This document shows, piece after piece, positions 58,401-64,000 of a stretch of DNA of 64,000 bases. The notes beneath the pieces are model-generated. The model ran no database searches. It worked only from the letters and a program-made list of their open reading frames with translations, and was not told where the DNA came from. Every line of letters begins with the position of its first letter. Position 1 is the stretch's first letter. Both the position numbers and the translations under genes were made by a program. Origin of the DNA: Mycolicibacterium nivoides. GTDB lineage: Bacteria; Actinomycetota; Actinomycetes; Mycobacteriales; Mycobacteriaceae. The stretch covers positions 5,607,705 through 5,671,704 of the forward strand of contig NZ_CP034072.1 in assembly GCF_003855255.1 (NCBI RefSeq), given 5' to 3'.

Positions 58401-60830
58401 AGTCGTGTGTTCGAACGCTTCCAGAAGTGTTTGGCAGAAGCCGATCTGGACGCGATGGCGAACATGCTGTCAGATGACATCTGCAGTGAGGATCGTCGTC
58501 ACATAGTGAGTTCCGGCATCCGGCACGGTCGGGAGGCTGCTCTCGAGGACGCCCGCGTGATCACCGGACTCGGCGCCGGGATCACAGCGACAACAGTCCT
58601 TGCGATACGCGGTGAGCACCTGGCGCTCAGGCACACTCAATACGCAGTCGGCCACGTACAGACCGATGCGTATCAAGTCGACCTTCTCGAAGTCGTCGTC
58701 GTGAATACCGACCAACGCATCTCCGCTGTAGTCAACTTCGACCCCGACGACCTCGATGCTGCTCTCGCCGAACTCGACGCCCGCTACCTCGCTGGCGACG
58801 CGGCGTCGCACGCGCACACCTGGTCACTCACGATGGCTGCTTGCGCCGCACTCAACCGGCACGAACTTCCATTGACAACAGCCGATTTCGTGGACGTTGA
58901 TCATCGGCGAGCTGTAAGTATCGATGCGGGAGACATGAAGGCGCTTCTTCGTACAGCGCTGGAACATACCCCGGTGATGACGCATCACGTCGAGGCGGTA
59001 CACCGACTGACCGAATACGGTTCGGTCATCACGCAAGTGGCACACGGTACCTCGGACGAGGGCTTCGACGCCGAGTGGCGGATAGTTGGATTGCTGACAA
59101 TCGATGGCGATTTGATCAACCGCTGCGAAGTTTTCGATGAGGACGACCTCGACACCGCACTGGCAAGGTTCGACGAACTCGGTCGGACGGCGCCGCGGCC
59201 GGAAAACACCGCAAGCCAGGTGATCAGGTGTTTCTTCGCGGAAGTCGCGGAACACAATTGGGACACCGTGAAGGAGTTACTCGCGGTCGACTATTGCGGT
59301 GAAGATCGGCGCCACGTCGTGGGTTCAGGTACACGCCAGGACCGAGAAGCTGCGATCGCGTCCACGCGGGTAGTCGCGGACCTATCGTTCACCGTCGACT
59401 CGTTGGCCATGATCGCGACCCGCGGCGAGGACCTCGTGCTCAGCCGTGCTCGCTACTCACGCCGAGAGGACAGGACGAACGAGTACATCGTCGAGGTCCT
59501 TGGAGTGGTCGAGATTCGCACCGACGGTCGGATCGCTGCGCTCGTCACGTTCGACCCCGACGACCTCGACTCCGCCTTCGCCGAACTCGACGCGCGATAC
59601 CTCGCAGGTGAGGCGGCCGCCTACCCAGGCGTGTGGTCGGCCATCGCAGAGGGCTATGTCGCACTCAACAGTCGCGAAGTTCCCGAGTTAGCACCGGAAT
59701 GGATCAACATCGATCACCGACGAGCAGTCGGATTTGCGCCGGGTGAAATGCCCGCATATGTGCGCGCCACGTGGGACCTCGCGTCCGACATGTTGGTCTA
59801 CGTTGAGGCCGTCCATCGGCTGAGCAATGTGGGAACCGTTGTCACCCATGTGGCAAGTGCGACCTCAGAACAGGGCTTCGAATCCGAGTGGCGGGAGATC
59901 GCCCTTCTCGCTGTGGACCGTGCCTTGATCAGCCGCTGTGAACTATTCGACGAGGACGACCTCGGCTCCGCGCTAGCAAGATTCGACGAACTCGGTCGGC
60001 CGGCGCCGCGGCTGGATAGTGCCGCAACCCGGATCTGGGCTCGCCTGGCGGATGCCTTCAATCGCCGCGACTTGGCGGGTTTGGTTGCCCTCATGACCGC
60101 GGATGGTCAATCGGACGACAGGCGAAAGGGATTGAGCTCATCCCTCACTGGGCTGGAACGGCATAAGGCCATGCACTCGGCGTTCGAGGTCGCACCCATT
60201 GGGCTGCGGCTCGATATCGGGCCCGTCGCGACACGGGGATCTCGCCTCCTGCTGACTCATGACCGCAGCCGCGATACCAACGAGACCGGCCAACCGGTCA
60301 CGGTCGAACTGTTGACGGTGATCGAAGCCGACGACAGCGGCCTCATCCATGACACCGTGAGCTTCGATCTCGAGGACATCGACAAAGCCTTCGAGGAACT
60401 CGACGCCCGCTATCTCCGGGGCGAAGCGGCTGCGTATGCGCCCACATGGTCGGTCGTCACGGAGGGCTACGCCGCGCTCAACCGGCACGAGATGCCCCGG
60501 GCGACGCCAGACGTTGTGAACGTCGACCATCGGCCGGGCGTCGCCTTCACGCCGGGTGATTTGTTCCCGTACATCCAGGCCTCTTGGGATATATCGCCCG
60601 ATCTGAAAGTCCACATCGAGACGGCGCACCGACTGTCCGAACTCGGCACGGTCATCACCCAGGCGGCGAAAGGGAGTTCGCACGAGGGCTTCTATGCCGA
60701 GTGGCGACAGATAGTGGTTTTCACGGTCGACGGCGACGAGGTGAACCGCTGCGAGATGTACGAGGAGGCCGACCTCGACGCCGCGCTCGCCAGGTTCGAC
60801 GAGCTCGGTCAGCAGTCGCCCTCGACTTGA
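52470..60830 (+). CDS. Giant SARP-cyclase-AAA regulator with NTF2-like repeat tail
   Basis: About 2,786 residues from GTG 52470, which gives the family-typical start MELGVLGPLQV (TTG 52425 and GTG 52452 are longer options). Domains in order: winged-helix and BTAD of SARP type (about 1-245); a class III nucleotide cyclase (about 255-430) with D262 in FLLTDIEGST, GEGD and VNRAARL; an AAA/STAND ATPase with Walker A GEPGVGKT at 479 and Walker B LVLDDLHW near 595; a helical, TPR-like region (about 790-1270); then eleven NTF2/SnoaL-like half-repeats (1296-2786). No membrane segment or C-terminal LuxR helix-turn-helix. It combines transcription-factor, signalling and ATPase modules in one cytosolic chain. 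The ligand is unknown. Confidence 0.85.
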   Translation: MELGVLGPLQVRMDGAPVVIPGAKPRAILTMLGLHGGSVVPADLLMELLWGDDPPRTAAKALQTHISSLRHALGDGFVLTEGTGWRLNTAETDASRYKSLAKSGRDALGAGDTGGAVARFDEAVALWRGIPELPDCRRGASEKTRWIEGHAALVEDRADALLATGRAAEIIGDLEAAVADAPLRERRWGQLMLALYRAGRQGEALGAYRRARSLLADELGVDPGPELRRLEAAIVAQDAELDVPATQHVPSVTRAVTFLLTDIEGSTAAWETDADAMALALARHDELVEQVVTSRGGRLIKTRGEGDATFSVFDRPSAAAAAAIELQDAIFHEPWPLAEPMRIRIALHTGEAELRDGDYFGRAVNRAARLRSQASGGQILCSGATAELVIDTLSDDVALVDLGMRQLKNLARPEHIFELRLQTVESPPPTGDAPIERPAMPAVLAGPGPFVGRARELAELLAAWHQTVLAGTRAVLIAGEPGVGKTRLAGEWGRQAYEQGAVVLYGRSDEDLGAPYQPFAEALRTLVPCVGTSRLRGLRGVEALLPLVPGLTDVLPDLAAPPHGDPDTERYALFDAVVALLGVASVEAPIVLVLDDLHWAAKPTLLLLRHLLRFGEHARVQIVGTYRSTDLDRSHPLAAMLADLHRDGSANRIALNGLDEDDVSTYVAEAGYDDEELARALASVTGGNPFFLIESLRHVEESGGHWDPSTLPQGVREAVSRRLSRLPVETNKALAAAAVVGSQFPLDLVEQVVGQDLIDAFDEACQAAIVIEEPGGRYRFNHAIVRQSLLAELASVRRMRLHQRIAATLETMPGADDELLAELAHHYFECAWAGNALKAVEYCRRAADQAMTRLAYEGAADLYDHALHALDELDDELPDRDDQRVELLVARCEALLAAGDVSSAAGAVSQLKEGTRDSARLAAWATCFDGQLSMLVDPERLDEIESAVAAAALTLAELKDAAGEAKAHTVRAGCLARLGRVADCELALDNALTAARQAHEHRLVNAVLAGAPLAALWGPNPVPRAGGRCLDVVRLLRITTDSPAVEATSTRCQAVLEAFRGRAAAARRMIDSARRTVTELGLRHALLEVEHFAGIVELVLDDPAAAEEHLRLAYNGFRRMRLDADTAEVAALLARACLLLDRTVEAEELSSESERLAGHALKPAIAWRTVRAQLLSDGGSHEEARRVAEEAVAIAEPTDVLVDHGDACLALATVLGAAGDSAGGRAAAERAAELYERKGAVALAEKAQRILGQRDLLAARAEPESASAELDAQYERFESLRRPSKKQVPQHYSDTACTRASQRAVAAIDAEAWDEFEQMFAPEGYIESRRKLVGFERTEFSPHGVMHQTRCDLESGIMRAEHVILAVRGERLALARVILGTVDESPGAPQDEVLQVFGIDEDGRIALQIWFDVDDSDAALAELDAQHALLDQRYRQASLENAATRADDRLIALFGDGRLDEIGVLFTEDTQLDDRRQGFRCESNDRATAVDNICSIAALGAAVTKSTIAVRGDRLCLSLLRFENAEAFCVEALEITEVNSEGLMVAKVEFEPDDFDAACAELDARYLAGEAAGHAHTWSVIAESYDAFNRREIAPTTPEWVNIDHRRGAAFQPGDMVSYIQSAWEDSPDTKIHIAAVHRLSHFGAVVTHFAHGTSRGGFAAEWRDINVLTVEGDMVCRSELFDEDDLDAALAKFDELTRPTPPLSNAASRATDRFLERFAARDWDAMAKMVIDDIRFDDRRRVINADLQTGRDTFIENFRIAADLGATQAPTPIAIRGERVVLASARFSLGGGAPEEFGLDLLHVIEIDADNRIAATVTFDHNDFDAAIDELDARYLAGEAAPHAHSWSAVVGAYAALNRREMPATTADHVSVDHRRVTSFAPGDIKDYTRNAWDQIPDISFRIEAVHRLNDRGAVVTHALHGTSQEGFEAEWREIHLMTLEDELFNRSEMFDEADLDIALARFDELSRTAKLSNAASRVFERFQKCLAEADLDAMANMLSDDICSEDRRHIVSSGIRHGREAALEDARVITGLGAGITATTVLAIRGEHLALRHTQYAVGHVQTDAYQVDLLEVVVVNTDQRISAVVNFDPDDLDAALAELDARYLAGDAASHAHTWSLTMAACAALNRHELPLTTADFVDVDHRRAVSIDAGDMKALLRTALEHTPVMTHHVEAVHRLTEYGSVITQVAHGTSDEGFDAEWRIVGLLTIDGDLINRCEVFDEDDLDTALARFDELGRTAPRPENTASQVIRCFFAEVAEHNWDTVKELLAVDYCGEDRRHVVGSGTRQDREAAIASTRVVADLSFTVDSLAMIATRGEDLVLSRARYSRREDRTNEYIVEVLGVVEIRTDGRIAALVTFDPDDLDSAFAELDARYLAGEAAAYPGVWSAIAEGYVALNSREVPELAPEWINIDHRRAVGFAPGEMPAYVRATWDLASDMLVYVEAVHRLSNVGTVVTHVASATSEQGFESEWREIALLAVDRALISRCELFDEDDLGSALARFDELGRPAPRLDSAATRIWARLADAFNRRDLAGLVALMTADGQSDDRRKGLSSSLTGLERHKAMHSAFEVAPIGLRLDIGPVATRGSRLLLTHDRSRDTNETGQPVTVELLTVIEADDSGLIHDTVSFDLEDIDKAFEELDARYLRGEAAAYAPTWSVVTEGYAALNRHEMPRATPDVVNVDHRPGVAFTPGDLFPYIQASWDISPDLKVHIETAHRLSELGTVITQAAKGSSHEGFYAEWRQIVVFTVDGDEVNRCEMYEEADLDAALARFDELGQQSPST
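56355..60827 (+). repeat. Alternating A/B NTF2-like half-repeats in the giant protein
   Basis: Six type A units begin near 56355, 56790, 57585, 58392, 59205 and 60018. Five type B units begin near 57189, 57999, 58809, 59622 and 60435. Type A ends in AELDARYLAGEAA-like sequence; type B contains a VDHRR motif, EAVHRL and FDELGR. One A-B pair is 795-813 bases (about 270 residues). The first A lacks a B partner and is the most diverged. Copies have mixed substitutions, so they are old duplications and not recent identical repeats. Confidence 0.9.
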
Positions 60831-60851
60831 GATCGCCGATAGGCTGGCGTC

Positions 60852-61781
60852 GTGGACTTCCGTGTGTTCGTCGAACCCCAGCAAGGCGCTACCTACTCCG
60901 ATCAGCTCGCGGTGGCCCGCGCTGCCGAGGCCCTGAGTTACTCGGCGTTCTTCAGGTCAGACCACTACCTGGCGATGAGCGGTGACGGTCTGCCCGGGCC
61001 GACCGACTCCTGGGTGACGCTGGCCGGCATCGCACGCGAAACCTCGACGATCCGGCTGGGCACCATGGTCACCTCGGCGACCTTCCGCCATCCCGGACCA
61101 TTGGCCATATCGGTCGCCCAGGTCGATGAAATGAGCGGTGGCCGTGTCGAATTGGGCTTGGGCGCAGGCTGGTTCGAAGCCGAGCACCAGGCGTATGCGA
61201 TCCCGTTCCCGCCGCTGGGCGAGCGTTTCGACCGGCTCGAAGAGCAGCTGCGCATTCTGACCGGGCTGTGGGCCACCCCGGTCGGTGAGACCTTCGACTT
61301 CTCCGGCGAGCACTACACCGTCGTCGACTCACCGGCACTGCCCAAGCCCACGCAGTCACCCGTTCCGATCGTCATCGGCGGCATGGGCGCCAAGCGCACA
61401 CCGGCGCTGGCGGCGGAGTTCGCGTCGGAATTCAACGTGCCGTTCGTGCCGCTGGACACCCTCAAAACCCAGTTCGCGCGGGTAGCCGACGCGGTGGCCG
61501 CGACGGGACGAGCCGCGGATTCCCTGACCTACTCGGCGGCGTTCGTCGTCTGCGCCGGCCGTGACGAAGCGCAGATCACCAAGCGGGCTGCCGCGATCAA
61601 CCGCGAGGTGGACGAGCTGCGCAGCAATTCCCCGTTGGTCGGCACGCCGGCCGAGATCGTCGACAAGCTGGCCCCGTTCCTGGAGGCCGGGGTGCAGCGG
61701 GTTTACCTGCAACTGCTCGACCAGTCCGATCTGGATCATCTGGAGCTCTTCGCCTCTGATGTCGTCCGTCAGCTGAGCTGA
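60852..61781 (+). CDS. LLM-class F420-dependent oxidoreductase
   Basis: 309 residues of bacterial luciferase-like TIM barrel. FFRSDHYLAMSGDGLPGPTDSWV near 33, RLGTMVTSATFRHPG near 67, GRVELGLGAGWFEAEH near 95 and PVPIVIGGMG near 169 are typical F420 or FMN contact regions. It reduces or oxidises a substrate with F420H2/F420; the substrate is unknown. The GTG start lies 21 bases after the giant gene, so the two may be cotranscribed. In M. tuberculosis, cyclase-type regulators such as Rv1358/Rv1359 also lie next to an oxidoreductase (Rv1360); this parallel is suggestive only. Confidence 0.88.
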   Translation: MDFRVFVEPQQGATYSDQLAVARAAEALSYSAFFRSDHYLAMSGDGLPGPTDSWVTLAGIARETSTIRLGTMVTSATFRHPGPLAISVAQVDEMSGGRVELGLGAGWFEAEHQAYAIPFPPLGERFDRLEEQLRILTGLWATPVGETFDFSGEHYTVVDSPALPKPTQSPVPIVIGGMGAKRTPALAAEFASEFNVPFVPLDTLKTQFARVADAVAATGRAADSLTYSAAFVVCAGRDEAQITKRAAAINREVDELRSNSPLVGTPAEIVDKLAPFLEAGVQRVYLQLLDQSDLDHLELFASDVVRQLS

Positions 61782-61814
61782 TCGGGACCCGCTCCATGGC
61801 CGGGCATAGTATCG

Positions 61815-62303
61815 GTGCCCGTGACCGGTGACGACGACGACCAGGGGCAGCCACCCGAGGCGCCCTGGCATCATTCGACGCCGGCCGTTGCGGGGGCCAG
61901 CGCCGCTGCCCTCGCTGTGATCGGCCTGGTCCTGTGGGCAGCGATCGCGCTGACCAGCTCCGGCGGGCCCGAGGATGCACCGATAGATTTCGTCCCGCCC
62001 AGTTTTGCGTCGACGTCGGTGAAGACCTCGAAGTCCACCACTACCCGGACCACCACCAGCCAGCTTCCGGTGACCACCGAGTTCGGTCTGCCGGGCGAGT
62101 CGGACACCACGACGACGTCGCCTTCGGAAACCTCCGGGACCTCGATCACGTCGGAGACCTCCCCCACGTCGACGACGACAACCACCACAACGACTACGAC
62201 GACGCAGTCGGGCAGCGCCGACTACGGCGAGTACCCCACCACGACGCGCCACCGACCGCGCACCAACGTGACACGCACGTTGTATCCGCCGCCGGGCGGC
62301 TGA
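61815..62303 (+). CDS. Single-pass membrane protein with Thr-rich exterior
   Basis: 162 residues. Polar N-terminus (about 1-22), one membrane segment (AVAGASAAALAVIGLVLWAA, about 24-47), then about 110 residues very rich in Thr, Ser, Pro and Glu, including a 12-Thr run. The tail would lie outside the membrane and could be O-mannosylated as in other mycobacterial proteins. GTG 61815 or GTG 61821 may be the start. Followed 19 bases later by a similar protein, so it is probably a tandem pair. Function unknown. Confidence 0.65.
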   Translation: MPVTGDDDDQGQPPEAPWHHSTPAVAGASAAALAVIGLVLWAAIALTSSGGPEDAPIDFVPPSFASTSVKTSKSTTTRTTTSQLPVTTEFGLPGESDTTTTSPSETSGTSITSETSPTSTTTTTTTTTTTQSGSADYGEYPTTTRHRPRTNVTRTLYPPPGG

Positions 62304-62322
62304 ACCCGCCTACCATCGGCGC

Positions 62323-62778
62323 GTGTCGAACTATTACGACGACGACGAGCCCACTCAGTACGCCCCCAGCTACGGCGAGTACTCCGAGCCGCCCGCGCCA
62401 CCCGCTCCTGAGCCCATTCCCTGGTACCGCAAGCCCGCCGCACTGATCGGCATGGGCGCGGTGGGCGCAGTCATCGCGGCCCTGGTCATCTACGCCCTGG
62501 TGCAGCTGTTCTCGTCGGACTCCCCGTCGACGACCACGACCACCACGACGACGACACCGACCACGACCACATCGGTCGCCACCACGGCTCCGGTGGTTCC
62601 GGCCCCGACTCACACCGTCACCGAGACCGTGGCACCGACCACCACGACGGTCGAGGAAACCACGACCACCACCACTGAACCCACCACAACAACCACCACG
62701 ACGACTGCGCCGACGACGACCACCACCACGACCGCACCGGTGACGACGACAACGCAGCCGCCTGCAGGCAACCCTTAG
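62323..62778 (+). CDS. Single-pass membrane protein with Thr-rich exterior (second copy)
   Basis: 151 residues. N-terminus rich in Tyr, Asp and Pro (about 1-35), membrane segment LIGMGAVGAVIAALVIYALV (about 40-62), then a tail of mostly Thr with short EPT, APT and VET blocks. Same architecture as the preceding protein but with a different sequence, so an old or convergent pair. It may be heavily glycosylated. No catalytic domain is present. Start GTG 62323. Confidence 0.65.
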   Translation: MSNYYDDDEPTQYAPSYGEYSEPPAPPAPEPIPWYRKPAALIGMGAVGAVIAALVIYALVQLFSSDSPSTTTTTTTTTPTTTTSVATTAPVVPAPTHTVTETVAPTTTTVEETTTTTTEPTTTTTTTTAPTTTTTTTAPVTTTTQPPAGNP

Positions 62779-62859
62779 CCTGACCCGGCACAGCCGGTTA
62801 TCCACAGGTCCTCGAAATGCTTCTGGCCGCCGTCGCGGCTGTCCACGAGTATCGAGAAG

Positions 62860-63795
62860 GTGGACGTCGGCGATGTGCTCCGTCAACAGGACGGGTTGAT
62901 CTCGCGTCAGCAGGCCTTTGACGCTGGCCTGCGGGAGCACGAGATCCGGCGACTGCTCAGACGCAATGAGTGGGCACGGGTCCACCTGGGCGTGTACGTC
63001 GACCACACCGGACCGCTGACCTGGTCGCAACGCGCTTGGGCCGCAGTGCTTTACGCGGCTCCGGCTGCCCTGTGCTTCGAATCGGCCCTGGGAAGTGAAA
63101 CGTCTCCCATCCATGTCGCTGTCGCGCGACACCGGACGAAACTGGCCGAGCCCGCAGGAGTCCGCATCCACCACCTTGTGAGCCTTCAGGAGCGGGTTCT
63201 GTGGCACGTCAGCCCACCGCGGATGCGGTACGACGAAGCCGCGCTTGATGTCGCGTGCCGCGCCGCGTCCGAACTCGATGCCATCGCCGCTCTGGCCAAT
63301 GCATGTCAATCTCGACATACGACCGCGCAGCGACTGCTGCAGGCACTTGATTCGCGGAGGCGTTTGCGCCGTCGCCGATGGCTGCGAGCGGTGCTGCTCG
63401 ACATCGCCGATGGCACCTGCTCGGTTCTCGAGCACGGCTATCTCGTTCGCATCGAGCGCCCGCATGGATTACCCAAGGCCATACGGCAGAAGCGGGCCAC
63501 GTCATCCGTCGGCGTCTGCTATCGCGATGCCGAATACGGCGAACAGCTCGTCGTCGAACTCGACGGCCGGGTCTACCACGATTCATCTACCAGGCGGGAT
63601 GCGGATTTCGAACGGGATCTCGACGCCGCTGCCGACGGCCGTTCGACAGTCAGGCTCTCCTATTGTCAGGTCTTCGACCGGCCGTGTCAGACCGCGGGCA
63701 AGATCGCTCAGGTGCTGCAGCGGAATGGAATCGCCGTCGCCGGCCATCCGTGCGGGCCACGGTGTGAGTTCACTCGCCTCGACCGCGCGGCGTAG
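62860..63795 (+). CDS. AbiEi-like domain fused to Vsr/DUF559-like nuclease domain
   Basis: 311 residues. N-terminal domain (about 1-80: LRQQDGLISRQQAFDAGLREHEIRRLL, read in two parts, then RRNEWARVHLGVYVDH) matches the winged helix of the type IV toxin-antitoxin AbiEi family (PF13338 type). The C-terminal part (about 200-311: LVVELDGRVYHDSS, ADFERDLDAAADG, RLSYCQVF) resembles the DUF559/Vsr PD-(D/E)XK-like fold, with a VELDG catalytic-type strand. Such fusions are common in actinobacteria and their role is not settled. No AbiEii toxin gene is next to it, so a toxin-antitoxin pair is not shown. GTG 62860 is the start. Confidence 0.72.
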   Translation: MDVGDVLRQQDGLISRQQAFDAGLREHEIRRLLRRNEWARVHLGVYVDHTGPLTWSQRAWAAVLYAAPAALCFESALGSETSPIHVAVARHRTKLAEPAGVRIHHLVSLQERVLWHVSPPRMRYDEAALDVACRAASELDAIAALANACQSRHTTAQRLLQALDSRRRLRRRRWLRAVLLDIADGTCSVLEHGYLVRIERPHGLPKAIRQKRATSSVGVCYRDAEYGEQLVVELDGRVYHDSSTRRDADFERDLDAAADGRSTVRLSYCQVFDRPCQTAGKIAQVLQRNGIAVAGHPCGPRCEFTRLDRAA

Positions 63796-63801
63796 CCGTC
63801 A

Positions 63802-63844
63802 ACGCCTCGGATTGCAGTCACTATCAAGCAGTAATCCGAGGCGT
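63802..63844. terminator. Hairpin between convergent genes
   Basis: A 12-bp stem (63802-63813 against 63833-63844) with a 19-base loop lies between the AbiEi-like gene and the minus-strand gene at the window end. There is no U tract; a bidirectional terminator is plausible. Confidence 0.5.
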
Positions 63845-63853
63845 CGGTGCGAC

Positions 63854-64000
63854 TCAGGGTGTGGGCGCCACTGAGGTGGGCGTAGGGGCCTGCGTCGGCT
63901 CGGGTGCGTGTGTCGGCTCTGGCGCTGCGGTGGGCTCAGGCGCCTGTGTGGGCTCTGGTGCATGCGTGGGCTCAGGAGTTGGCTCAGGAGTTGGCTCAGG
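63854..64000 (-). CDS. C-terminus of a PEPT-repeat protein (runs off the window)
   Basis: The minus strand reads 48 sense codons to a TGA at 63854-63856, with no stop up to the window end. The protein ends in tandem Pro-Glu-Pro-Thr units, such as PEPTPEPT and APEPT, with varied linkers. This composition suggests a secreted or surface protein with a Pro-Thr-rich stalk, but only the tail is visible. The start and domains are outside the window. Confidence 0.55.
   Translation of the reverse strand, partial: PEPTPEPTPEPTHAPEPTQAPEPTAAPEPTHAPEPTQAPTPTSVAPTP

Noticed and set aside
62323..62778. CRISPR-like or tandem DNA repeat in the Thr-rich codons
   Set aside because: The ACC/ACG/ACA/ACT codons vary between units and encode Thr-rich protein; there is no constant repeat-spacer structure.
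62860..63795. Complete AbiEi/AbiEii toxin-antitoxin system
   Set aside because: No nucleotidyltransferase-type AbiEii gene is adjacent; only the AbiEi-like winged helix is seen.

Overview
This window comes from the chromosome of a high-GC actinomycete, most likely a rapidly growing Mycobacterium (Mycolicibacterium). The evidence is an 848-residue ClpB and a dnaK-grpE-dnaJ-hspR operon of mycobacterial type, both preceded by HspR inverted repeats (HAIR) and SigH-like promoters. Other pointers are a type II flavohemoglobin of the kind found beside clpB in M. tuberculosis, a WS/DGAT acyltransferase with a FadD, a Sap/GAP-family membrane protein and an F420-type luciferase-like oxidoreductase. Genes are tightly packed on both strands. 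No rRNA, tRNA, insertion sequence, prophage or CRISPR array was seen, and no gap between genes exceeds 300 bases.

Layout. 0-14 kb: heat-shock region, with clpB on the minus strand, then a glycosyltransferase, a Sap/GAP protein, a CYTH protein, a TetR regulator with a divergent membrane protein, a type II flavohemoglobin and an aldose-epimerase-like protein, then dnaK-grpE-dnaJ-hspR on the minus strand. 14-16 kb: an Abi-alpha-like protein and a DUF445 membrane protein. 16-25.6 kb: a catabolic locus with two PucR regulators, an NCS1 permease, a GMC oxidoreductase with a small subunit, two NAD(P)-dependent dehydrogenase/epimerase genes and a creatininase. 25.7-35.3 kb: a glycine-use operon, gcvP-gcvT-gcvH-glyA-sdaA-lipA-lpdA, behind a tandem glycine riboswitch. 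35.4-36.4 kb: a ureohydrolase. 36.5-41.6 kb: a LacI regulator divergent from an arylsulfotransferase-like protein and a sulfonate/taurine-type ABC importer. 41.6-49.5 kb: a lipid-metabolism group resembling the mymA locus (HSL-type hydrolase, two SDRs, PucR-type regulator, WS/DGAT, FadD, NTF2-like protein). 49.5-52.4 kb: small genes. 52.5-60.8 kb: one giant gene. 60.8-64 kb: an LLM oxidoreductase, two Thr-rich membrane proteins, an AbiEi-like/nuclease-like fusion and the end of a PEPT-repeat protein.

The most coherent metabolic unit is the glycine operon. Glycine cleavage proteins P, T, H and L, a LipA for lipoylation, serine hydroxymethyltransferase and serine dehydratase together convert two glycines to serine and then to pyruvate. 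It sits next to a ureohydrolase, and a few kilobases from a creatininase, so guanidino compounds may feed it (inference).

The most unusual object is the protein of about 2,790 residues at 52.5-60.8 kb. It has a SARP-type DNA-binding and BTAD region, an apparently intact class III nucleotide cyclase, an AAA/STAND ATPase, a helical region, and then about 1,490 residues of alternating NTF2/SnoaL-like half-repeats (six of type A, five of type B, period about 270 residues). It looks like a multi-sensor signalling protein with a long ligand-binding or scaffold tail. No function is established from the sequence alone.
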